Shown piece after piece: positions 38,536 through 48,094 of a stretch of DNA of 64,000 nucleotides (positions are counted from its first letter, which is position 1; every line of letters begins with the position of its first letter). The DNA lies in NCBI RefSeq assembly GCF_012396365.1, contig NZ_JAAXPG010000021.1, forward strand, positions 1-64,000, given 5' to 3'. The notes beneath the pieces are model-generated. The model did not search any database. It saw nothing but the letters and a program-made list of their open reading frames with translations, and was not told where the DNA came from. Source of the DNA: Nocardiopsis alborubida (GTDB taxonomy: Bacteria > Actinomycetota > Actinomycetes > Streptosporangiales > Streptosporangiaceae). The position numbers were made by a program, and so were the translations under genes.

Positions 38536-40847
38536 TCCCCGTGGTCCGCATCCGGCCTCGGATGGGGCACGGGGTCGTCCACGTCCTGGACGCCCTGCAC
38601 GGGGGCGAACTCCCCCGTCTCGGCGTCCAGAAGGTGCACCCTCGCCGTCTCCAGGTCGTAGTACATCCCCGTCAGCGTCAGCTCGCCCGCCTCCACCCGC
38701 TCGCGGACCACCGGGTAGCTCATGAGGTTGCCGATCTGCGCCTCCACGTTGGCCTGAGCCAGGCGGCGCAGCGCCTCCGCCGTGGGCAGGCCCGCCAGGG
38801 CGCCCGACTCCTCGCCCGCCCGAACCAGGCTCTCCGAGCCGTTGGACAGCCAGCGGCACATGTGCGATGCCGCCTCGTCCGCCTCCAGGTGGGCCTTCTC
38901 CAGCAGGGCCTGCATCGCGCCGCAGTGGGAGTGGCCGCACACCACGATCGAGGGCACCCGCAGCACGTTCACCGCGTACTCGATCGCCGCTCCCACCGAC
39001 CCGTTGTCGGGGGTGTCGCGCGGCGGCACCAGGTTGCCGAGGTTGCGCACGGTGAACAGGTCTCCGGGGCCGCTCGCGGTGATGAGGTTGGGCACCACGC
39101 GCGAGTCGGCGCAGGTGACGAACAGCGCGGTCGGGTTCTGGCCGTGCGACAGGCGGCTCATCACCGACCGCATCCGGTCGGTGGTGCTGGCGTGGTACTC
39201 GCGGGCGCCGGCCGCCAGCAGGCCCAGCGCGTTCACCCCGCGGTCGCCGTCACCGCGCATCCTCCAGGGGGCCCACCCGCGGGCCAGTCCGCCCGGCGCG
39301 GTCTTGGCGGCGGGCGCCGACCGCGTGGAGCTGCGCGTGTACCACTGCTCGTGCACCTCGTCGATGTCGACGCTGCCGCCGGTGCGCTCGTGGTCCACCC
39401 GCCAGGCGTGGATGGCCTCGAAGGCGGCGTGGTCCATGAAGTCCACGTGCAGGTCCAGGTCGACCCGGGAGCCCGAGGGGACGGTGCGCAGCACGTGCGC
39501 CAGCCGGGGCACGCCCAGGAAGGTGAGCGAGCCGTGCACGGTGATGTGCACCCGGTCGTCGCGCTCCTCGGTGGTCACGGTCAGCTTGGTGAGCCTGCGC
39601 AGGGAGACGATCATGGCCAGTCCGAAGCCGATGAACACGCCCTCCAGGAGCCCCAGGAACACCACGCCGAACAGGGTCACCAGGTAGACGCTGGCCTCGT
39701 GGTGGCGGCGCAGGTCGCGCAGGTGGGCGACCGAGACCATCTGCACGCCGATGAACACCAGCAGCGCCGCGAGCGCGGGCATCGGGATCAACTCGACCAC
39801 GTGCGCGAACAGGGCGACGAAGAGCAGGATCCACACGCCGTGCAGGATGGTCGAGAGCGGGCTGCGCGCCCCGGCGCGCACGTTGGTGGTGCTGCGCACG
39901 ATCACACCGGCCACCGGCAGCCCGCCCAGGGCGCCGCTGAGGGTGTTGGCCGCGCCCTGGCCGCACAGCTCGCGGTTGAGCATCACCCGGCGGCCGCTGT
40001 GCATGCGGTCCACGGCGATCGCGGCGAGCAGGGACTCGACGCTGGCGACCATGGCCACGGCGGCCACGCTCAGGGCGATGCCGTCCCACTGCCCCGCCTC
40101 GGGCAGCATCGGGCCGTTCCAGGCGTCGGCGAGGGAGTCGGGCAGGGCGACGGTCTGCACCTGCCAGCCGCTCGTGGTGGAGATGAGGGTCGCGGTGGCC
40201 ACGGCGACCAGCGCGGCGGGCACCGCGGCGGGCCGCAGCCGCCCGAGTGAGGGCAGCCTGTTCCAGGTGAACATGATCGCGATGGTGATGACGCCGACCG
40301 CGACGGCCGGGGTGTGGTTGTTGGCGATCTGGTGGGGCAGGTCGGCGATGTTGGCCATCGCCGAGCTCTGCGGTTCGCCGCCCAGGACCACGTGCAGCTG
40401 GGCCAGGGCGATGGTGACGCCGACCCCGGCGAGCATGCCGTGCACCACGGCGGGGGAGACGGCCAGGGCCGCCCGGGCGATGCGGAAGGCGCCGAGGGCG
40501 AGCTGGACCAGCCCGGCCAGCAGGGTGATCAGGCAGGTCACCCGCCAGCCGTAGGTCATGATCAGGTCGGCGACGATGATGGTCAGACCGGCGGCGGGGC
40601 CGCTGACCTGGACCACGGACCCGCCGACGAGCCCGGCGACGATCCCGCCGACCACGGCGGCGATGATCCCGGCGATGAGAGGGGCGCCGGAGGCGACGGC
40701 GATCCCCAGGGACAGGGGGACGGCGACCAGGAAGACCACCAGTGAGGCGCCGACGTCGGCGGCGATCCCCTTGTGGCGGTCGGGACGGTGCCCGGGTGAG
40801 GCCGTGGGCGGCCTCTCGGGTGTGACTCCCTGGGCGTCGTTGCGCAT
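38484..40847 (-). CDS. SulP anion transporter fused to beta-carbonic anhydrase
   Basis: A 787-residue fusion. Residues about 30-430 are the SulP transporter (GVSLVVFLVAVPLSLGIA-like start, VSGPAAGLTIIVADL, LNRELCGQGAANTLSGALGGLP in pieces). Residues about 435-525 are a STAS domain (VHITVHGSLTFLGVPRL). Residues about 560-750 are a beta-type carbonic anhydrase with zinc ligands in CADSRV and HSHCGA. Such fusions are thought to import bicarbonate and interconvert it with CO2 at the membrane. The gene is alone; its 3' end overlaps a small antisense frame. Confidence 0.95.
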   Translation of the reverse strand: MRNDAQGVTPERPPTASPGHRPDRHKGIAADVGASLVVFLVAVPLSLGIAVASGAPLIAGIIAAVVGGIVAGLVGGSVVQVSGPAAGLTIIVADLIMTYGWRVTCLITLLAGLVQLALGAFRIARAALAVSPAVVHGMLAGVGVTIALAQLHVVLGGEPQSSAMANIADLPHQIANNHTPAVAVGVITIAIMFTWNRLPSLGRLRPAAVPAALVAVATATLISTTSGWQVQTVALPDSLADAWNGPMLPEAGQWDGIALSVAAVAMVASVESLLAAIAVDRMHSGRRVMLNRELCGQGAANTLSGALGGLPVAGVIVRSTTNVRAGARSPLSTILHGVWILLFVALFAHVVELIPMPALAALLVFIGVQMVSVAHLRDLRRHHEASVYLVTLFGVVFLGLLEGVFIGFGLAMIVSLRRLTKLTVTTEERDDRVHITVHGSLTFLGVPRLAHVLRTVPSGSRVDLDLHVDFMDHAAFEAIHAWRVDHERTGGSVDIDEVHEQWYTRSSTRSAPAAKTAPGGLARGWAPWRMRGDGDRGVNALGLLAAGAREYHASTTDRMRSVMSRLSHGQNPTALFVTCADSRVVPNLITASGPGDLFTVRNLGNLVPPRDTPDNGSVGAAIEYAVNVLRVPSIVVCGHSHCGAMQALLEKAHLEADEAASHMCRWLSNGSESLVRAGEESGALAGLPTAEALRRLAQANVEAQIGNLMSYPVVRERVEAGELTLTGMYYDLETARVHLLDAETGEFAPVQGVQDVDDPVPHPRPDADHGDQLVEESSSGASSRPSC

Positions 40848-41070
40848 GGTTACTCCGTTCGGGTTGGACCAGGCAAGTGATGCGTGGGCGCACGGGGACT
40901 GCGGTGTCCGGATCGGGGGGTGTGCGTGGATACGCGGGATGAGAGGACGTTCCTGAGGGTGTCCCCAGCATCACCAACTGTAGCCATTCTCGGCCACGGA
41001 GTGTTACGGTCTGTTGTTCGCTTGGTAACCATTTTCCTGTCTTCACATGTCCCGGGGACAAACCCGGACA
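40848..41070. other. Promoter region of the SulP-carbonic anhydrase gene
   Basis: The gap to the next gene is 339 bases. It is clearly more A/T-rich than average around 40975-41045 and probably holds the promoter; no gene is seen. A terminator of the next gene occupies 41078-41111. Confidence 0.45.
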
Positions 41071-41077
41071 GATAAAA

Positions 41078-41111
41078 CCCCGAGGTGGCGGGATCTCCCG
41101 CTGCCTCGGGG
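41078..41111 (-). terminator. Rho-independent terminator
   Basis: CCCCGAGG (41078-41085) pairs with CCTCGGGG (41104-41111), and GCGGGA with TCCCGC inside. On the minus strand it is followed by TTTTATC, a proper U-tract. Confidence 0.85.
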
Positions 41112-41186
41112 TGTGAAGTGATGTACTTCTCGTGTGGCCTGAGGTCCGGAAAGGGCCACTACCGTGTGTTACGGACGTCCGGAAGG

Positions 41187-43349
41187 TCAGATGAAGCGGC
41201 CGTCCTCGTACCCGCCCTCGTAACGGTTGCGGTCGTGGCCGTGCGGGTCACGGGAGTCGGCCGGGTACGGTCCCGGAGCCTGCGGTCCGCCGGGGTGCCG
41301 CTCCTCCTCGCCGGACTGCCAGTCCCGCGCGGGCGGGAAGCCGCCGTAGCCGGGATGCCGGGGTTGCTGGGGCTGGCCGCCGGGCGGGTAGCCGGCCGGG
41401 TCCCCGGGGTAGCCGCCGGTGCCCGCGGCCGGGTAGCCGAACGGGGGCTGTCCGCCGTAGCCCGCGACGGAGTCCCCGCGCACCTGGTCCACCGGGTAGC
41501 CGCCCGTCGGGTAGCCGGGAGCCTCACCGGGGAACGCGGACGGGTGGCCGGGCTGGCCGACCGGCCCCTGGCCGAACGGCGTCGGCGGTCCCGGGGTTCC
41601 CGAACCGCCGGTCCCGCCGGGGAAGCCCGTCGTACCGGAAACGCCGTGGACGCCCGGGGCCCCGAAGGCGCCGCCGTCCTCCTGGCCGCCCCACAGCGGG
41701 GGGTTGGGGTCCGGCTGGGCCGGACGGCTGTGGTTGCCGGTGTCGTAGGAGGACCGCTGGTGTGCCCCGGTGTCGTAGGGGGAGCGGTGGTGGGTTCCGG
41801 TGTCGTAGTCGTTGCGGTTGAAGGAGTCGGTGTCGTAGGAGGGGCGGGTGTGGTTGCCGGTGTCGAACTCGGGTCGTCCGGTGCCGGGCATGCCGTAGTC
41901 CGCGTGGCTGTGGTTGCCGGTGTCGTAGGAGGACCGCTGGTGCGCTCCGGTGTCGTAGGGGGAGCGCTGGTGTGCCCCGGTGTCGTGGGACGCCTCCGAC
42001 CGCGACCGGTAGCCCCCTGTCAGGGGGTCGACGGGGTCGCCCGCGCCGCCCGGGGACGCCTGGCCCGCGCCCGGTGCCGCGCCCGCGCCGCCCTGCCCGC
42101 CGCCGAAGCCGAGCTCGGAGCGCTGGTGCGCGCCGGTGTCCATGCTGGACCATATCGGCGAGCTCGTGCTGGTGTCCGGTGCCGGTGCCGGTGCCGGTGC
42201 CGAGGGCCGAAACGTCGGGTCGAGCGGGTCGCCGGGGGACGCGCCCCGCGCACCGGCGGTCCCCGGGTAGTCCGAGCGGCTCATCGACCCGCTGTCGTAG
42301 AACGATCTGCCCTGGAACGGATCTCCCGAGAACGGGACGGGGCCGGACCCGCCGAGCGGGTCGCGCCCCGAGGGGGACCCCAGCGGGTCACTCCCCGAGG
42401 CGGACCCCAGCGGGTCGTGCGCACCTGTGGAGGACCCCAACGGATCGGTTGAGGAGGGCGAGTAGGAGGAGGCGCGGGGCGACCACGAACCGGTGCCCAG
42501 GGGATCGTCGGCGGCCGAGGCCGCCGGTGCGGCGGGCTGGGAGGGCTGGGGAACCCCCTGCGGGGGTGTGGCCTCCCGCGCAGGGGGAAGCGCGGAACGC
42601 GGCGGAGCCCCCGGCGGCAGGGCGCGCTCGTCATCACCGGGCGCTTCGGCCCCGCGCCGCCTGCGGCCCCGGCTCCGCGACGGCTCCTCCTCGTTCTCCA
42701 CCGGCTGGGGCCCGCTGCCCTGGCCCAGGCTGGCCAGCATGGCCAGGTCCGCGGAGGGGTCGCTGTTCCTGCGGCCTCCGGCGGCGGGCAGGACCGTGGT
42801 GGCTCCGGGAGGCCCGGACGGCTCCTCGTCCTCGTAGTCCCCGTACCCGTCGTCGTAGTCGTCGTCCTCGTACTCGTGCGCGGTCACGGTGACGGCGGAG
42901 TCCCGGTCCCCGCGCCCGTCCCGCGCCCCGGAGGGACGCTGGGCCGGGCCGTCCTCGCCCAGGCTCGACCAGAAGTCGTTGTCGGAGAGGGAGTCGTCAT
43001 CGTCGTCCCAGTCCGCGTCGAGCTTGCGCCTGCCCCGGGGACGCCGCTCCGCCCTGGCGCCGCCGCCCTGGCGGGACCGGCGGCTGCGTCCGCGCGGCTC
43101 CGGTTCCCCGTCGTCCTCGTCCTCGTCCTCGTCGGGGTCGCGGCCCCGACTCCGGTCGCGGGCCCGCTCCCGGCCGCGGGCGCGGCCGCGAGGCCGATCC
43201 TCGTCGCCCTCGGCGTCCTCGTGCTCGTACTCGTCGTCGTAGTCGTCCTCGCGGGAGCCGGAGCTCAGCGCGCGCATGCCCAGCAACAGGAGTACGAGCA
43301 CGGCGAGCACGACGATGACGGCGATGATGATGATGACGGTGACGGTCAT
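41187..43349 (-). CDS. Membrane-anchored, repeat-rich disordered protein
   Basis: A 720-residue protein that I do not recognise. Residues 3-24 are one hydrophobic helix (TVIIIIAVIVVLAVLVLLLLG); the rest is low-complexity and cytoplasmic or exported. Three zones follow: an acidic/Arg-rich zone (EDEDEDDGEPEPRGRSRRSR), five DPLG repeats, and about ten copies of a YDTG(A/N)H(Q/T)R(S) unit, then a Gly/Pro/Tyr tail (GYPxGG). The ATG at 43349 is preferred. The tail is like those of actinobacterial scaffold proteins; a role as a polar or septal scaffold is only a guess. Confidence 0.72.
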   Translation of the reverse strand: MTVTVIIIIAVIVVLAVLVLLLLGMRALSSGSREDDYDDEYEHEDAEGDEDRPRGRARGRERARDRSRGRDPDEDEDEDDGEPEPRGRSRRSRQGGGARAERRPRGRRKLDADWDDDDDSLSDNDFWSSLGEDGPAQRPSGARDGRGDRDSAVTVTAHEYEDDDYDDGYGDYEDEEPSGPPGATTVLPAAGGRRNSDPSADLAMLASLGQGSGPQPVENEEEPSRSRGRRRRGAEAPGDDERALPPGAPPRSALPPAREATPPQGVPQPSQPAAPAASAADDPLGTGSWSPRASSYSPSSTDPLGSSTGAHDPLGSASGSDPLGSPSGRDPLGGSGPVPFSGDPFQGRSFYDSGSMSRSDYPGTAGARGASPGDPLDPTFRPSAPAPAPAPDTSTSSPIWSSMDTGAHQRSELGFGGGQGGAGAAPGAGQASPGGAGDPVDPLTGGYRSRSEASHDTGAHQRSPYDTGAHQRSSYDTGNHSHADYGMPGTGRPEFDTGNHTRPSYDTDSFNRNDYDTGTHHRSPYDTGAHQRSSYDTGNHSRPAQPDPNPPLWGGQEDGGAFGAPGVHGVSGTTGFPGGTGGSGTPGPPTPFGQGPVGQPGHPSAFPGEAPGYPTGGYPVDQVRGDSVAGYGGQPPFGYPAAGTGGYPGDPAGYPPGGQPQQPRHPGYGGFPPARDWQSGEEERHPGGPQAPGPYPADSRDPHGHDRNRYEGGYEDGRFI

Positions 43350-43702
43350 GGTGTACGCACTACCTTGGGGAGGTCGGCCGCGCCCGGGTCGCACCGGTGA
43401 CCGGCCAGGAGAAGGCCGGTCGAGGGGAGGCGGTGACCTCCGGGGACCGCGGTGATCCGGTGGGTTCGGCCTGCGCTTGCGGGGGGACGCAGGCGGTCCG
43501 GTGCGGTTTCGGGTCAGGGCGCCGCGCGGCGAGTGGACGAGTATCGGTCATCTGAAATGGGGCGGGGGGCACAGACCCACTGTATGCGTTGTCGTGCTCC
43601 GTGTGCAGAGGGCGACGGGAGCTTCCTCCAGGAATCACCGTGACCCCGGATCCGTCGGGTCATCCGGGGCCGATCCGGAGGGAACGCCCGCGGTGAACTA
43701 TG
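43350..43702. other. Intergenic region with hairpin
   Basis: 353 bases between the repeat protein and the PEBP gene. It holds the hairpin at 43644-43669 and, near 43550-43620, a less GC-rich stretch likely to be the promoter of the repeat-protein gene. Confidence 0.4.
43644..43669 (-). terminator. Hairpin after the PEBP gene
   Basis: CCCCGGAT (43644-43651) and ATCCGGGG (43662-43669) form an 8-bp stem with a 10-base loop, 34 bases after the PEBP stop. Confidence 0.55.
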
Positions 43703-44395
43703 TCACTCGCTGCGTGTGACCAGCGAACCGCGGGCGACGGCCTGCTCCGCGATCGCCTCCAGGGAGGCGCTCAGCGTCGCGCCCTCGGGCAGGTCCAGCT
43801 GGCTCCGGAGGGCGTACACGGTGAACCGGTACTCGTAGGCCTCGTCGGGTTCGGGGCAGGGCGGGTCGTAGGCGGACTCGCCGATGCTGTTCTGGCCCTG
43901 CTTGGCGTCGGCCGGCACGGTGTTCTGGCGCAGCTCGACCAGTTCCGGGTCCAGGTCGTAGACCACCCAGAACACCTGCGCCACCTGCGGGTCGTCCATC
44001 ACCAGCGCGATCGACCCGGCCTCGTCGGGAAGCCCCGACCAGCTCAGCGGCGGCGAGTACGCCTGCTGGGCCTCCTCGGGGTCCTCGGAGCCGCCCGTGT
44101 CGCCCTGACCCTCCGCGGCGGTCTCGGCCGCGCCCTCGCAGGAGTAGGCCGCGGGAAGCGGTTCGCCCTCCTGCATCAGCGGGCTGGTGACGTTGATGTC
44201 GTCGGGCATGTCGCCGTTCTGCGCGGGGGAGAGGATCCCGCAGCCCGTGGTCAGGGCCACGACGGCCCCGGCCGCCACCGCGCCCGCGCGCGTACCGGGG
44301 GACGGGCGGGCCGTACGCGGTGCACCGGTGGTCCGGGGGAAGGGGAGGGCCGGGAACAATGGGACTCCTGCTTTTCGGGCCGTGGAGGCGAGCAT
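43703..44395 (-). CDS. YbhB/YbcL-like PEBP lipoprotein
   Basis: A 230-residue protein of the phosphatidylethanolamine-binding family. An N-terminal hydrophobic stretch (AGAVAAGAVVALTTGCGIL) has a lipobox-like TTGC, so it is probably a lipoprotein. The PEBP core shows YSPPLSWSGLPDEAGSIALVMDDP and the late DEAYEYRFTVYAL. An insertion rich in Glu/Gly (residues about 85-110) is unusual. The start is uncertain; ATG 44395 is used and ATG 44482 would add 29 residues. Ligand unknown. Confidence 0.82.
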   Translation of the reverse strand: MLASTARKAGVPLFPALPFPRTTGAPRTARPSPGTRAGAVAAGAVVALTTGCGILSPAQNGDMPDDINVTSPLMQEGEPLPAAYSCEGAAETAAEGQGDTGGSEDPEEAQQAYSPPLSWSGLPDEAGSIALVMDDPQVAQVFWVVYDLDPELVELRQNTVPADAKQGQNSIGESAYDPPCPEPDEAYEYRFTVYALRSQLDLPEGATLSASLEAIAEQAVARGSLVTRSE

Positions 44396-44683
44396 CTCGG
44401 TGACACGGGCGCGGCGCTCGGAGGAGACCCGGCGCCGGACCGGCGGGGAACGGGCGGCTCCTCGGGCGGGCGCCGACGACACGTTCCCCAGCGAACCTTA
44501 CTGCGGTCAGGCGGGCGTTCGGTCTCCCGTCCGCACCCGTGCGGTCCCTCACGGGCCGCGGACACCCGCGCCCGCGCCCCCGCGCTCCCGTCCGCGCCCC
44601 GCCGGTTCCAGCCCGGTGGGAACGGGACGCGGGCAGTGCCGTAACGGAGAGCGTTCGTCCGTACGATCGGTGATCATGGGTCG

Positions 44684-47600
44684 GTGCGGTTCTCCATCCT
44701 CGGGCCCCTGGCGGTCCACGACGCGTCCGGGCGGCCCGTCGCCATCGGCGGCGCGCGCCTGCGCACGCTGCTCACCCTCCTCCTGCTACGGCCCGGCCAG
44801 CGGATCGCCAACGACGAGCTCACCGACGCCGTCTGGGCGGGGAGCCCGCCCGCGTCGGCGGGCAACGCCCTCCAGGCCCTGGTCTCCCGTCTGCGCCGCG
44901 CGCTGGGGGAGGGCGTGCGCATCGACGGGGACGCCTCGGGCTACCGGCTGGCGGTCGAGCCCGGCCAGGTGGACCTGGCCGAGTTCGAGACCCTGTTCAG
45001 GCGGGGGCGGGCCGGGCTCGCCGCGGGAAGGGCCGCCGACGCCGCCCGCGACCTGGGCGAGGCCCTCGCCCTGTGGCGCGGACCGGCCCTGTCGGACCTG
45101 ACCGCGCACGGCCTGGCCGAGGACACGGCGCTGCGCCTGGCCGAGACCCGCCGCGCGGCCCTGGAGGACCGCCTGACGGCCCTGGCCGACCTGGGTCTGT
45201 ACACCGAGGTCCTGCCCGAGGCGGAGGCCCTGTGCCGACGCGAACCGCACCGCGAGGGCCCCCTCGTACTCCTGGTGCGCGCGCTGGCCGCCACCGGCCG
45301 CACCGCCGACGCCCTGGCCGCCTACGAGCGCTTCCGCTCCCACCTGGCCGACGAACTGGGCCTGGACCCCTCACCCCAACTGCGCGACCTGCACCTGAGG
45401 CTGCTGCGCGGCGAACTCGACGCGCCCCGCTCCGCCGAGCCCCCCGCCCCGCCCCCGCCCCCGGCCCCGCCTCTGCGCCTGCCCGCCACCCTGACCAGCT
45501 TCGTGCCGCGCGACACCGAGGTGGACACCGCCGTCGACCTGCTCACCCGCGAGCGCCTGGTCACCCTGCTGGGCCCCGGCGGCGCGGGCAAGACCCGCCT
45601 GGCGATCGAGAGCGCCTCCGCGCTGGCCGAGCGGGCGCCCTCCCTGCTCTCCCGCGGCGGCTGGTTCGTCGAACTCGCCTCCAGGACGGCGGCGGACATC
45701 CCCCAGGCCCTGGCCTCCGCGCTGGAGCTGCGCGAGCACGCCGTGCTCCAGGCACGCTCCGCGACCCCCGCCGCCCCCGCCGCGCTCGTCCCGCTCCTGG
45801 AACGGGTGGTCTCCTTCGTCGGCGACCGCCCCGTCCTCCTCGTCCTGGACAACTGCGAGCACGTCGTCGAGGAGGTCGCCCCCACCGTGGCGACGCTGCT
45901 TGCCCGGTGCCCCGGCCTGCGGATCCTGGCCACCTCCCGCGAACCCCTGGGCGTGCCCGGCGAACAGCTCCTGCCCGTTCCCTCCCTGGACCTGCCGCCC
46001 GAGGGCGCCGACGCGGACCGGGCCGCCGACTGCTCCTCGGTCATCCTGTTCGCCGAACGCGCCGCCGCCGCGCGCCCGGGCTTTCACGTCACCCCCGACA
46101 ACGTCGCCCACGTCGTCCGTGTCGTCCGCGAGCTGGACGGCCTGCCACTGGCCCTGGAACTGGCCGCCGCGCGCCTGCGCTCCATGAGCACCGCCCAGCT
46201 CGCCGACCGGCTCCGCGACCGCTTCCGGCTCCTCACCGGGGGCACCCGGTCCGCGCTGCCGCGCCACCGCACCCTGCGCGCCGTCGTCGACTGGAGCTGG
46301 GACCTCCTCGACGAACCCGAGCGCCGCCTGCTGCGCCGCCTGTCGATCTTCGCCGGGGGAGCCACCCTGGAGGCCGTCGAACGGGTCTGCGCGGACCCCG
46401 GCACCGAGGGGGAGATCGGCGGCCACGACGCGTGGACCGTCCTGTTCACCCTGGTCGACAAGTCCCTGGTGGTCGCCGACAACCCCGAGCGGGACGACAC
46501 CCCGCCCCGCTACCGGCAGCTGGAGACCGTGCGCGCCTACGCCGCCGAACGCCTGGCGCACAGCGGGGAGGAGGAGCGCGTCCGCGACGCCCACGCCCGC
46601 CACGTCCGCGACCTGTGGCGCTGGGCCGACCCGCTGCTGCGCGGTCCGCGCCAGGGGGAATTGCTCGCCCGCCTGGCCGCCGAGGCCGACAACTGCGGCG
46701 CCGCCGTACGCTGGGCCGTCGAGCGGCGCGACGCCGGACTGGCCCTGGACCTGGTCGAGTGCACCCAGTGGTACTGGACCCTGTGCGGCTCCTGGCGCCA
46801 GCTCCACCAGTGGGCCGTGGACGTCCTGGACATGGTCGGCGACCGGGCTCCCGAGGGGCGCGCCGTCGCCTACGCCAGCTGCCTGTTCCAGCGGGCCGAC
46901 ACGACCACCGACCACGGGGCGGTGCTGGAGCGCATACGCGAGGCCGAGGCCGTCCTGGAACAGGCCGGGCATCGGGCCGAGGAACACCACATGCTCGTCT
47001 ACGGCCTGGTGTACAAGGCGCTGCTGGAAGGGACCACCGGCGCCGCCCACGAGCGCCTCGCCGCCGCGGCCGACCAGCCCGACCCGTGGATGCGGGCCCT
47101 CGTGGGACTGCTGCTGTCCCTGTTCGACGCGGTCAACGGGCGCATCGGACGCTCCACCGAGCGCGCGAACGCCGCTCTGGAGCAGTTCCGCGCGTGCGGC
47201 GACACCTGGGGCGAGTGCCAGGCGCTCGTCCAGGTCGTGGACGTGTACCGGTTCGAGGACCTCGACCGCTGCCGCGACCTGCTCTCCCTCGGCGTGCGCA
47301 GGGCCGAGGAGTCGGGGTTGGAGGCGCTGGCATGGGTGTTCCGCGTCCGCCGGGCCCAGGTCCTCACCGATCTCGGCGACCTGGAGGCCGCGCGCGAGGA
47401 CCTGTGGGAGCTCCTCGGCTCCGAGCGGCCCGTGGAGAAGGAGCGCATGGTGCTGCTGCGCCTGGCCGAGGGCCAGTGGCTGCGGGACGCGGGGGAGCCG
47501 GACGCGGCCCGCGAGGCCCTGGACCGGGCGGGCGAGGACCTCAAGGGCCTGGGCGGGTTCTCCCCCGTCTACGTGGAGGCGGGCTGGCGGACCCTGTACA

Positions 47601-47968
47601 CCACCGTCGCCTGGAAGGCCGGTGACACCGGGGAGGCCTGGGAGCACGTCCGGCGCGCGTGGCGGCTGGTCCACCACGGTCTGGGCCCCGTGCGCGCGGA
47701 GGTCCTGGACACCCTCGCGGTGATGGTCGTCGGGCGGGACCCGCGGCGCGGCGCCTGGCTGCTGGCCTGCGCCGAGACACTGCGCGGTATGGCCGACACC
47801 GCCACGCCCCTCGTGGTGCGGGCCCGCGAGAGCGCGCGCCGGGAGCTGGGCGTGCGGGAGTACGACCTCGTCGTCGCCGGGGTCCGGGACACCCGCGCCG
47901 ACCTGATCCACGGGCTCGTGGACGCGTGGCTGGCCGCGGACGCGCCCGGCGGCGCGGAGCGTCCCTGA
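44684..47968 (+). CDS. SARP/AfsR-type regulator with NB-ARC ATPase domain
   Basis: A 1094-residue large SARP. Residues 1-95 form the OmpR-like DNA-binding domain (FSILGPLAVHDASGRPV to YRLAVEPGQVD); 96-245 form the bacterial activation domain BTAD. After a Pro-rich linker comes an NB-ARC/AAA ATPase with Walker A GPGGAGKTRLA (about 298) and Walker B VLLVLDNCEHV (about 390), then a helical C-terminal half. AfsR-type proteins activate antibiotic genes in response to serine/threonine kinase or small signals. The GTG at 44684 is the first codon of the DNA-binding domain. It stands alone and converges on DrrAB. Confidence 0.93.
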   Translation: MRFSILGPLAVHDASGRPVAIGGARLRTLLTLLLLRPGQRIANDELTDAVWAGSPPASAGNALQALVSRLRRALGEGVRIDGDASGYRLAVEPGQVDLAEFETLFRRGRAGLAAGRAADAARDLGEALALWRGPALSDLTAHGLAEDTALRLAETRRAALEDRLTALADLGLYTEVLPEAEALCRREPHREGPLVLLVRALAATGRTADALAAYERFRSHLADELGLDPSPQLRDLHLRLLRGELDAPRSAEPPAPPPPPAPPLRLPATLTSFVPRDTEVDTAVDLLTRERLVTLLGPGGAGKTRLAIESASALAERAPSLLSRGGWFVELASRTAADIPQALASALELREHAVLQARSATPAAPAALVPLLERVVSFVGDRPVLLVLDNCEHVVEEVAPTVATLLARCPGLRILATSREPLGVPGEQLLPVPSLDLPPEGADADRAADCSSVILFAERAAAARPGFHVTPDNVAHVVRVVRELDGLPLALELAAARLRSMSTAQLADRLRDRFRLLTGGTRSALPRHRTLRAVVDWSWDLLDEPERRLLRRLSIFAGGATLEAVERVCADPGTEGEIGGHDAWTVLFTLVDKSLVVADNPERDDTPPRYRQLETVRAYAAERLAHSGEEERVRDAHARHVRDLWRWADPLLRGPRQGELLARLAAEADNCGAAVRWAVERRDAGLALDLVECTQWYWTLCGSWRQLHQWAVDVLDMVGDRAPEGRAVAYASCLFQRADTTTDHGAVLERIREAEAVLEQAGHRAEEHHMLVYGLVYKALLEGTTGAAHERLAAAADQPDPWMRALVGLLLSLFDAVNGRIGRSTERANAALEQFRACGDTWGECQALVQVVDVYRFEDLDRCRDLLSLGVRRAEESGLEALAWVFRVRRAQVLTDLGDLEAAREDLWELLGSERPVEKERMVLLRLAEGQWLRDAGEPDAAREALDRAGEDLKGLGGFSPVYVEAGWRTLYTTVAWKAGDTGEAWEHVRRAWRLVHHGLGPVRAEVLDTLAVMVVGRDPRRGAWLLACAETLRGMADTATPLVVRARESARRELGVREYDLVVAGVRDTRADLIHGLVDAWLAADAPGGAERP

Positions 47969-48031
47969 CCCCCCGCCCGCCGTGTCCGGAGCCGCCCCGG
48001 CGGCCCCGGACGGGGAGGCGTCCCCGGACGG

Positions 48032-48068
48032 CGCGCGGCCGCCCCGGATGGTCCGGAGCGGCCGCGCG
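48032..48068. terminator. 11-bp hairpin between SARP and ABC permease genes
   Basis: CGCGCGGCCGC (48032-48042) and GCGGCCGCGCG (48058-48068), with a smaller TCCGG stem inside the loop. The flanking genes converge. Confidence 0.72.
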
Positions 48069-48094
48069 TGCGTTCGGCCTCGTCGGGAGGCGGG

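Noticed and set aside
41700..42010. Regularly repeated DNA that looked like a short tandem or CRISPR-like array
   Set aside because: The repeats are in frame and encode the YDTG(A/N)H units of the membrane-anchored protein; spacing and sequence vary as codons do, and no cas genes are present.
45371..47911. An 846-codon antisense frame inside the SARP gene
   Set aside because: The sense frame has clear SARP, BTAD and NB-ARC motifs; the antisense product has none.
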